Assembly (NCBI GenBank): GCA_019454045.1
Contig: SKCR01021106.1
Coordinates: forward strand, 98,997 to 162,996
Direction: 5' to 3'
DNA from: Zanthoxylum bungeanum
Lineage: Eukaryota > Streptophyta > Magnoliopsida > Sapindales > Rutaceae
DNA length: 64,000 nt
Shown: in pieces, positions 1-11,603 of the stretch
Layout of the letters: every line of letters begins with the position of its first letter
Position numbering within the stretch: the first letter of the stretch is position 1
Made by a program: the position numbers and the translations under genes
The notes under the pieces: model-generated
Databases searched by the model: none
Seen by the model: only the letters and a program-made list of their open reading frames with translations
What the model was told of the DNA's origin: nothing

Positions 1-2359
1 ATATAGTGCGCAGTTACAACGTAGTTTGTAATTGACATTGGGAAGCGCACTATTAGTTGTATATCCTTAAATAAAGTTCCTGGTCAAGATTTACTAACAC
101 GGGTCGGTTAGTAAAATCCGCTGAGACCAGTACATGTCGTATATCGTGGAGTCCGATGGTTTATCCCAGTGAACCATGAGTCTCGGGAGACTCGTATAGA
201 CATGTAGGTGTTTATTTGATAAGACACTGAACGACTCACTGAAGGTTTCCTAATAGATGGTACACCAACGTCAATAGGAACCTTCTCGAGTTGAGCGAGC
301 ATAGTGGTCCTTCGACTTGAGATACCACAGTGGATATATGAGTTATCCTCCACACTTTGATGGCAGTCACGTCAACGATCTATTCATGATCAGACCTCCG
401 CCTTCGTTGGGTGTGGACTGATGCTCATGATATCCAGTGCGTATCAAGATAGGATCCGTCAGTCCTGTGTACAGGGTATATGCATCCTCACGTGTTTACG
501 ATCTAGTAAATCCATGGCCGTGGTATAACATCGGAAACCAGTTCCGAGTGTTATTTCGTGATCGTAAATTGAAAGTCGACTGTATTATACCGAACGGATT
601 TGACGTTCTCATCTATATCCCAGGTATAATACGGATGGCCTGTGACGGAGGGATTATACATATGCTATGACCTCGACTTGCATAGTTTAGCGAGATTATC
701 CGTGGTCATCATAATCCATGAGTGGGTGGATTATGGACACGAAATTGGATTTCGTGACGGATAAACCTAAGCTTAGAGAGTCCCACAATATGAAGTGTAC
801 TCGTTGAGCACTTGGGCAACGCGAAATGAATAATACAGATTATTCATAATACTTCACCGGATTAAATGAGTTAATTCGGATCGTTTAATCGTTAAACGAC
901 AACACATGCAATTAGGGATTTTGTCCGTAATAATTGTTGTGTATTTGTATTGATACATAATACGATTAGATACACATTAATTATTTGTCAAATGAGATTT
1001 TGACACATGCCATAAATATATGTATTTATTATTTAATGTAAATAAAAATACATATATGATTATTATTTAATTATCTAGTTATTAAATGTTAAATAATTAA
1101 ATATTTAATTTTTAAACTTTATCCTTTTTCATTAGTATATGATACATGTGATAAATCATTGGGACAAATGGCATTAGTTTAATTACACTTTCTGTCTAAT
1201 TTTGATTGGACAATTATAAAGTGAATTAATTAATTGTTAATAAACAAATGACAAAATTTTCCCCTTTTTTGACCATGTCAAAGTCGGTTGGTTTGGCTAT
1301 ATAAGAAACAAATTATTATTTTTCAAGTGTGGTGGCTGCTGCCGAAACCAATGAGAGCTTTTTCATTTGATTTTTTTAAGTCTTCATCTTCTCCTTTAAG
1401 CTAATGCCGTGAGCCTTTAAGAAATGGGTTCTTTATTTTTGCTTGTTGGATCAAGCTTAAAGTAAAGGAAAACAAGAAAATAAAGCTTAGGAAAGGAGAA
1501 ATTAAAGGTAACTTCATACTCTTGAGCTTAGAAACTTAGTTCATATTTTGTGATTCCTAGAATAGTTCTAGGGTTTTCCTTCACTTATTAAAATTGAGGC
1601 TTTGTGGTTTGGTGGATAAATTGGAGATGATTGATGCATGTGTGAAGTATATTGGAGTGAATTATTGTAATTTATTTCCAATTTGTTCAAATTATTGTTG
1701 GACAATTAGTTGCCATTCTAGAGTTATTAATCCACTCTTTGATAGCCTAGAATTGTTCTAGAGTTGTATGTTCATGTGGTGGGACTCATTTGGTTAGATT
1801 AATTAGATTAATCTTGAAAGAATTGGACTTAAAGCATGTAAAATGACAAATTCGGTACTGTTTCAGACCTGGAAATTACTGATTTTGTGATGAAATTGTT
1901 GTCTTTAGAATGTTTGGATGTAATTTGGGAGTTGGCACAATTGCCGGAAAGTGTTTCCGACTTGAAATAAGCGAAAACGGCCAAAAACGGCGTTACCGGG
2001 TGGATTTTGAGCCAACCGGGTGACGGCTGTGAAAACAGTGATTCCGTCACTGTTGGGCAGCCATGAACTGCCCCGACACTATTGGATCTGACCTGGGCAG
2101 TTTCCATAAGTGTCGGGTAGTCGGTTCGGTCAAAAACGCGTTTTAGGCAATTTTGCGGAAAAACAGTTTTCGTAAAAGTTTCGCGAGTTTTCAACTTGTT
2201 ATATTAATATTTGATATTAAATAAATAGGTTTAGGCGAAATATGAATAAATTATTCATATTAGATATTGATTAATTTATTCGGTATTTTGAAAAAGTTTT
2301 AAAATACGATATCGCCCGAACCCGCGCTTCCGCTGCGCCCCGACCCCAAAACCCCAACA
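1..2359 (+). repeat. Copia-type long LTR, B-like family, 5' end outside window
   Basis: This LTR reads on the + strand and is a diverged relative of the B LTRs read in reverse. Shared blocks include the segment near 250-290 about a twofold-repeated site (ACACCAACGTCAATAGGAA), the block at 437-470 matching B near 44740, and the end at 2290-2359 resembling B near 42950-43010. It ends in CCCCAACA at 2352-2359. No primer site follows, so it is a solo LTR or the 3' LTR of an element lying to the left. About the first 100-150 bp lie outside the window. The following TAATT (2360-2364) may be its target duplication, which cannot be checked here. Short ORFs inside it look like chance frames. Confidence 0.75.
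1297..1306 (+). promoter_or_regulatory. Putative LTR TATA box
   Basis: CTATATAAGA lies about 1.05 kb before the LTR end. In the related B LTR a TATA-like stretch is found at a comparable distance (near 43887-43895). This is probably the U3/R promoter. The start site is inferred only. Confidence 0.5.
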
Positions 2360-2498
2360 TAATTTTACTCTCTTCCACTGGATTACTCTCTTATTCCGTT
2401 CCATGGACATTTTTAAAATCTTATACTTAGTCGTGCTTAGTTTTTTCCGGCTGATTTTCAATTCTAGGGATAAATCAGTAAACTTATTCCTCTAAACA
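2360..2498 (-). repeat. Element D 3' LTR, fragment
   Basis: On the minus strand an LTR begins TGTTTAGAGG at 2498, directly after a purine tract. Only its first ~139 bp are present, because the copia LTR at 1-2359 interrupts it. The rest should lie left of the window. The call rests on the purine tract plus TG start and on the position downstream of D's pol gene, since no second D LTR is in the window to compare. Confidence 0.55.
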
Positions 2499-2510
2499 AT
2501 CCCCCCTCAA
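2499..2510 (-). other. Polypurine tract of element D
   Basis: The minus strand reads TTGAGGGGGGAT immediately before the LTR start TGTTTAG. This is the expected plus-strand primer site next to a 3' LTR. Confidence 0.6.
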
Positions 2511-3473
2511 CTGCGAATTTATTTGATTTGTTGGGATCTAAATACACACTTGGCAAAAGATAGAATACCATAGATAACAAAGGATAATCAACTGGTCGGC
2601 GGAACGGATCCACCTACGGTCCACGGGACAAGGAAAATAAACTTTATACATGGTCGGGTGTGACTGCCGCCTATCTCTCTAGCTCGGCTGACTGATATCT
2701 TACAAGCTCACTCTTACAACTTAGTTTTTTTTTGCTCTGTATTACAATTATGCGTGAATGAATTGGGCTACCCTTTACAATGAATTCTGAATCCCTTTAT
2801 ATATTAGGGAAAACTCTACTGTTCTCTATCTTTATGACATCATCCACGTGAATCTGCCCCTGCCGTGTAGACTCTCTATCCCAACTACTCTGCCAACTGT
2901 CACCCAACCACCTACAACTCTGCCATTTGAACTTCATTAAATGATGCTACTATTGGAAACTACCACACACTATCTACCTATGCCAGCCTATACTTCAACC
3001 ACTCTCTTGTAGTAACTAGTGTCAGAAGAAAAACCTGTAACCTGCCCCAATCACATCAGATATTTTGGAGAATGCAAGTTCCTATACATGACTCACGTTA
3101 CTTGGACCTGACCATGTCGTTACAAATCCGACCCGCCCAACCAGGTCGGAAACCGAAAGCAACAGCTCCCATGGCCTGCCGAGCTATCAGGTTGGGTGGA
3201 TCCTGAGGAATTAACTCCCTTCACCTCCAATGCATCTCTAATTGGAAACTACTCTGATTTGCCTGAGGCTAAATGAAATCTTGCACCGTCACCGACTACA
3301 GCACCAGCTAGGTCCACCCGAGCTACACTAACCATCACCGCCATGGCCCATTTGATTCAAACTTCCGGTACTCCTCTCTGACCATCCAGAAAATGTCATC
3401 TCCTAACTGTGGGTGACGAACCCGAGGAGATTGAAACACCTCTGGCAAAAAAAGACTTCGGCTTAGAAGGGAA
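2511..3473. other. Element D 3' region, no gene recognised
   Basis: This is non-coding sequence between D's 3' LTR and the antisense ORF. On the + strand it may hold the promoter and leader of that ORF, but no convincing TATA box or start was seen. The ATG at 3343 runs into a stop after 12 codons. Confidence 0.4.
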
Positions 3474-4675
3474 AAGCCGTTGTCGGGGCCCCTACACAGC
3501 CTGAGAAAAACATTCCGCTGCTTGGGGTAGACAAATTTTTCGAGGGAGTTAGGGATGTTGTGGCCTATGTTGTCCCCGCCATCAACCAAATGGCCAAGTC
3601 TGTGCCCTTGGAACGGGACCACACTTATGAACACATCTCCCCCGAGGAGATGATTGCGAGAACATGTGACCTTCAACAAGAGGTGAACGATCTCCCCCTT
3701 TTTAATTCGCATTTTTTACTTGGCCGAATTAACCCATTTATTTCCATATATGCAGCTGGGCTACATCTTAGCCACGAACAAAGACTTGCTGATAAACCTC
3801 TTATCTGAGGGGGGTCAGGTGCAAAGGCTTCAAAGCCCCCTGACCGTGCGAGAAGTAGAATTGACCAAGCAGTTGGAGGAAATTCATGCAAAAAATCAAC
3901 AGCTCGAGTCGGAGAATCAGAGCCTGAAGAAATCTGAGGTTGACACAAGATCCATGGTTGAATCCCTTCGTAGGGCCTCGGAAATTACCAATAAGGAGAA
4001 GGATGATGCAAGGACCGAGGCTGGTAGCCTGACTGATGAGGTCATGTCCCTGAAGTGGCAGACTTCTTCGGCCGAGCTTAAACTTGAAGACATGACAAGA
4101 CAACGAGACAAAGCTATCGTTGATTTGAGGGTAATGAAGGCTGAACAATTTGTTGAGCTAGAAGATATCTGAGAGAAGGCTAAGCTCGAGGGGTTGGAAT
4201 AGTGTGTGGACATATTCGGGGCGCTCATGTCTGACCTGGATCTGGAAGTGGTTCGCACCTTTGTGAAACTGTGTAAAGGTAAGATAACTGAGGATGACGC
4301 CTTAGGGCTGATTTTCCCAAACCCCAAGCATAATCAAGATCCCGACTCAATATCCATAGTGCCTTCGATTGCTAGAGACCTCGGCCCCTCAACTTCCATT
4401 GTACTGCCTGAGGGATCCCCTCGCTCTCCTCCTTTCCCGATCCTGCTATTCCAACTGCCGAGACTGAACCCCCAGCTCTCGCTGCAGAACCTGTGACTTC
4501 TACAACCGGTCCTGAGCCTGAAGCCCCTACTGCTGCTCTTGAACTCAAGACCTCTGTCGCTGTTCCTGAACCCGAGACTACTCATATTAGTTTCTTTACT
4601 TCTTTTTTTGCGATGCACTTTTGCATGGGTGACCTCGAGAGGGCTCTTTGTAACAAAAAATTAATTTCTGTGTGA
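3474..4675 (+). pseudogene. Antisense extra ORF of element D, coiled-coil protein, broken
   Basis: The + strand encodes a protein antisense to D. Exon 1 runs in frame to 3682, with LLGVDKFFEGVRDVVAYVVP followed by a stretch ending DLQQE. An apparent intron of 53 bp follows (3683-3735, GTGAACG...ATATGCAG), and the same phase resumes at LGYILATNKDLL. Residues after that (QLEEIHAKNQQLESENQSLK and on) are rich in Glu, Lys and Leu heptads and are probably coiled coil. The same frame continues past TGA at 4170 and TAG at 4201 with an acidic segment (DIFGALMSDLDLEVVRTFVK). A frameshift near 4400-4450 leads to a Pro/Glu-rich tail ending at 4675. Extra ORFs between pol and the 3' LTR, often antisense, are known in Tat elements, but their function is not established. 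I see no conserved enzyme motif. Confidence 0.65.
3683..3735 (+). other. Apparent intron in the antisense ORF
   Basis: GAG|GTGAACGATC at the left and TTTCCATATATGCAG|CTG at the right fit plant splice sites, with a T-rich interior. Removing it joins two frames in phase 0. The frame can also be read through part of it, so the intron is an inference. Confidence 0.45.
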
Positions 4676-4798
4676 ATTGGACTTTTTATTTTCTGTCCCC
4701 TTTTGATTATAGTACCTATCAAGACCCTGAGGGCTGACCTATTTTCTTCAACACTTTAGCAAATTCTGCACTTTTACAAAATTATTGGCTTTCAATAC

Positions 4799-5320
4799 CT
4801 GGCCACAAGGGGACGTTCTTTTTGTACCAATCAGCACTTGGCTATGGGGGTGATGCTGCTTCGACCACTGTCAACTAACACCACAGGGACTCGGTGGGAT
4901 AAAACCCAACCCCGAGCCATTAACAAAACTTGGCCATAAAGGAATGTTCCATCCTTATGCTAATCAGCACCTGGCCATGAAGAAGATGTTCTGACCTCAT
5001 GCCAACTAAACCACATGGACTCGGTAGAAATAACCCAACCCCGAACCATTAACAACACTTGGCCATAAGGGAATGTTCCATCCTTGTACAAATCAGCACT
5101 TGGCCATGTGGGAGATTCTCCAACCCCATGCCAACTAAAACCACAAGGAATCGATGAGACATAACCCAACCCGAGCCATTAACAATACTTAGCCACAAGG
5201 GAATGTTCCCTTCCTGTGCCAATCAGCACTTGGCTATGAGGGAGATGCTGCGACCCCATGCCAACTAAAACCACAGGGACTCATAGGACATAACCAACCC
5301 CGAGCCAACAATCTCAACAA
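4799..5320. repeat. Tandem repeat, ~130-bp unit, about 4 copies
   Basis: Units start near 4799, 4929, 5057 and 5188. Each holds CTTGGCCATAAGGGAATGTT, CAATCAGCACTTGGC, CATGCCAACTAAAACCACA and CAACCCCGAGCCATTAACAA. A partial unit follows to about 5390. It lies in D's 3' untranslated region, where Tat elements are known to carry hypervariable tandem repeats. Confidence 0.85.
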
Positions 5321-5631
5321 TGGCCTCAGCGGAATGAATGCAGCCCCAAGCCAACAATCTCAACAAGGACTTAGTCAAGGATGAAATATTTTCGACCTCC
5401 AGAGGTGTCCATGGAGCTTGGTAATGGTGTCTAGTACCAAGCCATCCATGAAAATAAAAATAGAGACAAAATAAGACAATGTGTAACGGGGTGATATATC
5501 ACTTACCCCGGACTGACCCAAAAAACAAACATTGCAGGTATCAAGACAACGTTCTGCCTTAGACTACCCAAAATAATAATTCTGAACCTTACAGTCCAGT
5601 ATCCCAGCAAACCGAGTTGTGGGATTGCCAG

Positions 5632-6062
5632 AACTATATGGGCATTCTCCCTCCCCGTTATCGGCATACCCGAGGTCCCATAATGGGATAGCCAGAATTA
5701 TGGGGGCATTTTCCCTCCCCGTTATCGGTATACCCGATGATACACAATGGGATGGCTAGAACTACGAGGGCATTTTCCCTCCCCGTTATCGGCATACCCG
5801 AGGATACATAATTGGATGGCCAAAACTACGGGGGCATTTTACCTCCCTGTTATCGGCGTATCCGAGGATACACATAGGATGACCAGAACTACGTGGGCAT
5901 TTTCCCTCCCCGTTATCAGCATACCCGAGGATACACAATGTGATAGACAGAACTACGAGGGTATTTTCCCTTCTCGTTATCGGCATACCCGAGGATACAT
6001 AATGGGATAGCCAGAACTACGGGGTATTTTCCCTCCCCGTTATCGACGTACCCGAGGATATA
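5632..6062. repeat. Tandem repeat, ~64-bp unit, about 7 copies
   Basis: The anchor GGGCATTTTCCCTCCCCGTT recurs at intervals of 63-64 bp (cat-anchor positions 5643, 5707, 5771, 5835, 5898, 5962, 6025), followed by ATCGGCATACCCGAGGATAC. This is a second, unrelated array in D's 3' untranslated region. Long frames crossing it are by-products of the repeat. Confidence 0.9.
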
Positions 6063-6900
6063 AACACCATGGAAATTGGAGCGCTTATGCTACCTAAAAT
6101 TTCGAGGCATTGGTGTGATGCTTCGCCACATGGGTTTGGTAATGACACCAATAATTGGGGTGCCACAGGGTTTTCGTGCTCTTCTCTCATGCCTTTCACC
6201 TATTGGGGTATCCCGTCGACGAGCATTTGCAAGAATATTAAACATGCTTTTCCCATCTAATAAATAACAAGAAATATGAATAAGATTTTTTTAAAAGAGG
6301 AAAGTCTTATTCATATTCAAGGGATTTATTGCCTTTCTTACAACTCTTTGAGAGTCATTCTAAGAGTGGCTCTTATTGAAATATCTTCCTCAACACATTT
6401 GAACAATTCTTAACAATATCCTTATGAACCGAGCTATTCTTCTGAACAATTCTGAACAATGTCTTTCTAACCGAGCTCTTCTTCTGAACCGAGCTCTTTG
6501 GAGAAACTAGAGACTGACAGGTCGAACAACAGCCATAATTCCTCTAGGAGGAACTTGTTCAGAATCAGCGCTAAAGGTGGGAAGAAACTCGTCAACCTCA
6601 AACTCCTGACATTGCATTTCATTCAACAACTCAACCCTAGGAGCTCCACCCTTTATATAATAACGGGCCAAAAAGCTGCTAACAGGCATAAGAAGCTGGA
6701 GGCACTTATAGAAACTGATCGAGTACCTCTTGAATTCTGGTCCTAATGCTATTCCACAGTGGCTGTCATTACCGTGAATCCAAAGATTTGGTAGGTCGAA
6801 CAACATCCACTTCTTCTTTTATATTTCATTCGACAACTCAGCCCTAATTGGTAACTTCTGGTAATAGCTTTTATATTTCATTCAATAGCTCAATAGGAAG
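6063..6900 (-). other. Element D 3' untranslated region after pol
   Basis: No gene was recognised. A short duplicated phrase (TTATATTTCATTC followed by AACTCA or AGCTCA) appears near 6820 and 6870, and GAACCGAGCTCTT repeats near 6430-6500. These are local duplications just downstream of the pol stop codon. Confidence 0.5.
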
Positions 6901-7655
6901 CTATTGGAAGTATTTCCTCAGCATCTCTACATTCCAGGGCTTCTTGAGTCTGGTATCATCCAGTTGCTCCAGTAGATAGGTACCCGACCTGATGACCTCG
7001 ACCACTCTATACGACCCCTCCCATTTGGCTCCCAATGATCCTTCTTTCAGCCTCATCGTATTCAAAGTGACTCACCTCATGACCAAATCTCCGGGAAGGA
7101 AGGATCGTTCTTGCACTCTCTTATTGTAAAATCGAGCCATCTTTTACTGACACACGACCATCATAATTACCGACCTCTCACTTTTTTCTTCTATTAAGTC
7201 AAGGCGGTGCCAGATGAGCTCCTCATTCTGCCTGGCCTTAAAATGATGTACCTGATGGGTTGCCACCCCGATCTCCTTTGGGATGACTGCCTCATATCCA
7301 TAAGCCAAAGAGAAAGGTGTTTCGCATGTGGTGTCTTTGTAGGTCATTCGGTGCGCCCATAAAACCTCTACTAGCTCCTCGACCCACAAACCCTTGCAGG
7401 CCCGAACCTGTGGTGTCTTTGACAACCATCGCATGCTCGTGCAACCTTGACCCCGTCCAGGTGCATCGTCGGCCAGAGGAACCTTTGTCTTAGCGCCTTG
7501 TGGGCGATTGAATGACCTCCACCATGGCTTCCGAAAATTCTTTTATGAATTTACCTTAGAACATAATTTGCCTCTTGTGGCCCTAGGTATCTCAAATAAG
7601 GCATAATATACCCTCTTCGGTACAACACCTAATCTATCAAACAGAACCTAGTGCT
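6901..7655 (-). pseudogene. Element D integrase, catalytic core deleted
   Basis: The minus strand first gives the integrase zinc-binding part (LYRRGYIMPYLRYL, then HGGGHSIAHKALRQRFLW and ACDGCQRHHR), with His and Cys positions as expected. It then jumps near 7393-7408 to KGLWVEELVEVLWAHRMT and ETPFSLAYGYEAVIPKEIG, which belong after the core. The D,D-E catalytic domain of about 150-180 residues is therefore missing, and the frame changes at the join. The C-terminal part continues (LPGDLVM, GAKWEGSYRVVEVIRSGTYL, KPWNVEMLRKYFQ) to a TAG at 6901-6903. This integrase could not catalyse strand transfer. Confidence 0.85.
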
Positions 7656-8082
7656 ATGATATTTTAGCTTTCTGACCTATTTTTTTGTCTTCGGGCACAT
7701 CTCCTATTTCTAAGTATTTCTTTATTGGGTCCATCCAAGATATCTTCCCCTCAATATCTACCTCTATTACCTCCGACTTCCTGATACTTTTTGACTGCAA
7801 GAATCCCAAAGGAATGGTCCGGGGAGTCTTTGACTTGATGAATGATGCAAGTCGAGCCAATGAGTCTGCCTGATGGTTGTTTTCCCAACTGACCTATTCA
7901 AACAACACATTCCTCATCCCTCCAACTAACTTCTTCACCTCGGCCAGGTAGGCAATCATGTTCAGCTCTTTCGCTTGGAAATCGCCATTCAGTTGTTGGA
8001 TGGCCAATTGGGAATCACTTTTCACCACCACGTCCCTCACTCCGACCTCCATGGTGAGTCTTAACCCTGCCAGAATAGCCTT
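7656..8082 (-). pseudogene. Element D archaeal-type RNase H, C-terminal part, and linker to integrase
   Basis: KAILAGLRLTMEVGVRDVVV, then SDSQLAIQQLNGDFQAK, matches the middle of the plant aRNH domain, including the Asp of SDSQL. The N-terminal part is at 18750-19002, because element E sits between the Tyr and Lys codons. Past the stop near 7894 a shorter piece (MARLASFIKSKTPRTIPLGF) continues toward the integrase. Excising E with one TSD copy restores an uninterrupted frame at the junction. Confidence 0.8.
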
Positions 8083-8087
8083 ATACT
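8083..8087. other. Target site duplication of E, left copy
   Basis: ATACT directly precedes E's LTR and is repeated at 18745-18749. A 5-bp duplication is standard for LTR retrotransposons. Confidence 0.95.
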
Positions 8088-8422
8088 TGTAGGACACAGA
8101 TGTTGGACGACAAATGCTGTTCCGGGCTCGCGGCCCGGTTGGGAGTACGGAGTAGCCCGCAGGGGACTAAACCGGAGAATAATGGAGTCGCCACCCGGTG
8201 TGAACCAGGCAAATGATTTAAGGCCGCACTCACCCCTCGCAAGGGAAGACCTCAAACCGTTGGGTTCAGAATGGTCCCTTACTTATGACACTTAATAAAA
8301 TGATTTGTGCAATAATTTAATCGAGTCTAGCAACATATATTCCTAAGGGTATTCTATTTCAAAGTTCGCACGCATAAATAAAAAGTTCATCTAAGTTCAC
8401 ATATAACACATTTTCAAATTTG

Positions 8423-8727
8423 CATACAACCTATTTGCATAGAATCTATGTCCAAATTTGCATACAACCTATTTGCATACAATCGATGTCCAAATTTGCA
8501 TACAACCTATTTGAATACAATATATGTCCAAATTTGCATACAACCTATTTGCATATAATCTATGTCAGAATTTACATACAACCTATTTGCATACAATCTA
8601 TGTCCGAATTTGCATACAACCTATTTGCATACAATTTAAGTCCAAATTTGCATACAACCTATTTGCATACAATCTATGTCCAAATTTTCATACAACCTAT
8701 TTGCATATAATCTATGTCCGAATTTGC
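8423..8727. repeat. 38-bp tandem repeat, 8 copies, in E left LTR
   Basis: CATACAACCTATTTGCATAC with AATCTATGTCCAAATTTG recurs at 8423, 8461, 8499, 8537, 8575, 8613, 8651 and 8689. Each unit holds two TTTGCATA boxes. Translated frames rich in YNLFAYN or TTYLH are artefacts of the array. Confidence 0.95.
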
Positions 8728-9030
8728 ATGCATAAAGATAAATTGAAATACGGCAAGCATACAATGTCATAAGCACATTACATTCATGGACACGGAAATG
8801 CAAACAAATGGCAGTTGCACAATCATACGTAATAAAGAGAAACAATTAGGTATATAATGCAAAGAAATAACCAAAGAGGCAATTGTACATCAAAATAAAT
8901 GTGCCATGATGCGATTTGAAAGATAAATAATGAAAGTGAAAGAAAAGAGATGCGATATATGCCCACATCTATATAGGACTTCAAGTGTCCGATTGAACGT
9001 ATCTCACATTCAATCGAATGCACTTTGTCC

Positions 9031-9800
9031 GGCGCGGCAAAACGTCGTGGCAAAGGTAGCCTGTAGGCTTTCTATCACTCAAAGTGGAGGATCTTTAATC
9101 CAACTTGATTTGCCCATGCGCGATGCAAAATGATGCATGATTATGTAAGAAGATGACATACAAAGAAAAGCAAATAACGAAATAAAAGGCGCGGTGAAAT
9201 ATCGTGGTAAAGGTAGAACGTAGGCTTTTTATCCCTCCAAATAGAGGACCTTTAATCCAACTTACTAAGCCCATGCGCATCACAACATAATGCATATAAA
9301 AGTAAAGACAACAATATCGGACTTCGTATACCCGATTGAACACATCTTACATTCAACCGAATATACATCATCCGGAGCGGCAAAACATCGTGGTAAAGGA
9401 TTTTAACCCCTCGACATGGAGGACCTTTAATCCAACTTACTAAGCCCATTCGCTAATAACATAATACATGTAAAAAAAATAAAGACAACAATATTAGACT
9501 TTGTATACCTGATTGAACACATCTTACATTCAACCGAATATACATCATCCGGCGCGGCAAAGCATCGTGGTAAAGGATTTTAACCACTCGACATGGAGGA
9601 CCTTTAATCCAACTTACTAAGCCCATGCGCTAATAACATAATACATATAAAAAAATAAAGACAACAATATCAGACTTTGTATACCCGATTGAACACATCT
9701 TACATTCAACCGAATATACATCATCCGGCGCGGCAAAGCATCGTGGTAAATGATTTTAACCCCTCGAAATGGAGAACCTTTAATCCAACTTACTAAGCCC
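9031..9800. repeat. ~157-187 bp tandem repeat, 5 units, in E left LTR
   Basis: Units are anchored by GGCGCGGCAAAGCATCGTGG at about 9031, 9188, 9375, 9556 and 9737. Each continues with a GGAGGACCTTTAATCCAACTT box and an AAGCCCATGCGC box. The two leftmost units are more diverged. Two units of the same type are in F's LTR (about 35120-35390). Confidence 0.88.
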
Positions 9801-11067
9801 ATGCGCTTTATCTCATCATTACACAAACAAATAACATGTAGAAATTAAATAACGGATAATAAACAAACAAGACAAAATAAATCGAAATATGTGACGTTTG
9901 CTCGAGTGGTACATGGAGTTGTATCCCAAGTACAGACCGCACTACTGTCCATTCGGATTCGGCTACGGAATTTATGTCTGGGTTTCCATCCTATATACCA
10001 CAAGAGGCGACACATTTTCCAATTTATTCAAGGTCCACAACACACATCATTCCACAATACTCATGCAAATAAAACTTAATAAGCAATAAAAATACGAATG
10101 AAAATAGATGTGAAAGGTGCCCTCAGGTCTAACCTTTTATGTCGACTCTCGGACTCGCGTTACACGGTAATCGGAAGGGCTAAATACCGCAACTTTTCTG
10201 GTTCACTGGTTTACATTTTTCCTCGCTATTTCGCTGTTCGGGCTACTGTTTTGACTCCGTTTTGCTGTTATTTTGCTGCTGTTTTTTAGTCACTATTTTT
10301 GCTGTATAAGGCTACTGTTTTTTACATTTTTTAAGGTTCTAGGGGCTGTGGTTTTGGTGATTTTTGAGGTGGTTTCTGGACAATTTTTTTGGTGCAGTTT
10401 TGGGATAGTTTCTGGACTGGTTTAAGGCAGTTTTGGAAGGGTTTGTGGTGGCCGTTGTAGTCGGCAGTGGTTTCTTGGACGTGAGGGCTTTGTCGGTTTG
10501 TTGGCAGTGAGTGACGAGTGAAGGGTTTATGGCAGACTGTGAGGGGAATTTGTGGTGTGTTGTCTTCGGTGAGGGGCTGAATGTGGCTTGCTGGATTGCG
10601 TGAAGCGTGAGGAGGGTGAGGCAGTGAGTGGAGGGTGCATGTGTCGTGGAGTAAGGCAACGTGCATGGGGGTTGGATGCGTGTTACGTTAAGTTGATGAA
10701 CGTGAGGGGTGTGAGGCAGTGAGCGTGTTGAAGTGAATTGTGTGTGTGTGTAATATGAGTATTATTATAAGTGTATGGCTTATGTGAGGGCTGTGTGGCT
10801 ACGTGGGCAGTCTTTGTCTCGGTGAGTGAGGACAATTAGATTGTTGGTTGCGTATGTGAGTGGAAGAGGGGTAAGAGACGTGTGGTTTTTTGAGAAGCTG
10901 AGAGAGAGTGGCGTAGGTTTTTTTAAGGCTCACGTTTAGGGTTTAGTTATTTTATCAAGTGGCCGAGTGTGGCGTGGGAGAGAAGAGCCGTGAGAGTTCA
11001 GGGTTATTTTCTTTGTGTTTTGTTTTTGAGATTGAGCTAGGAGCTGTGAAGGGTTGGAATTGGGTTT

Positions 11068-11077
11068 CTTATATAGG
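11068..11077 (-). promoter_or_regulatory. Putative TATA box, E left LTR
   Basis: The minus strand reads CCTATATAAG, followed by AAACCCAATTCC. The same site is at 18199-18208 in the right LTR, and a variant (CCTATAAAAG, 34285-34294) is in F. Conservation across three LTRs supports a promoter role. Confidence 0.6.
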
Positions 11078-11603
11078 CAAAGGCTAGGGCTTCTCCTTGT
11101 TTGAATAGGAAGGAATCAATTAGTGTCTTACAATGAAAGTCTAATATTTGATTGGGGACATGTCTTCGCTAGATTAGGAATATGATATATTTAATTTGTT
11201 TTGTTTAGGCCTGAGATTTGTTTAGTTAGGAATATAATATACTTGATTGATTTTAATTAGGCATGATTTTATTTGATATTTATTTTAATTTGGTATATGA
11301 TTTCTAGATTTTATTTAATTCCCCATATGTTAAATATGTGTTTTATTATTTTGGTTGAGATTTAATTGGGCTTGGGCGTGTATGGGCTTAGCTTAGGCGT
11401 GTGGTTGCCTTTTGGTGGTGGACTAATTGTTCTTTAAAACGGAGGTCCAACAAGTGAGCCCGAAGCTAAACAAGCAAATAAAATCTAACAAAAATACCGA
11501 TTCCCTTCCGACGTCTGTTTCCCGCGACTTCCTCGACTTAAAAGGTAGTGTCTCCAAATGAGACTCATCATAGGGAATTATATGCAAAAATACAGTGCCT
11601 ACA

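Larger units (their letters stand above)
8088..11603 (-). repeat. E 3' LTR (left copy), 3516 bp
   Basis: On the minus strand it starts TGTAGGCACTG at 11603 and ends CCTACA at 8088. It contains eight 38-bp repeats (8423-8727), five ~157-187 bp units (about 9030-9800), a G-rich central tract (10340-10760) and a TATA box. It is longer than the right copy because it has three more 38-bp units and about 275 bp near 10670-10940 that the right copy lacks. Confidence 0.92.

Noticed and set aside
3801..4327. Minus-strand frames opposite the antisense ORF of D
   Set aside because: The + strand frame has coiled-coil composition and splice signals; the minus frames are low-information Ser-rich shadows.
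8423..8727. Possible CRISPR-like array
   Set aside because: Units are contiguous tandem copies without unique spacers, and the sequence is a plant LTR.
8420..8772. Overlapping + strand frames with YNLFAYN and HTTYLH peptides, resembling a repeat protein
   Set aside because: They are translations of the 38-bp array in all three frames and end where the array ends.
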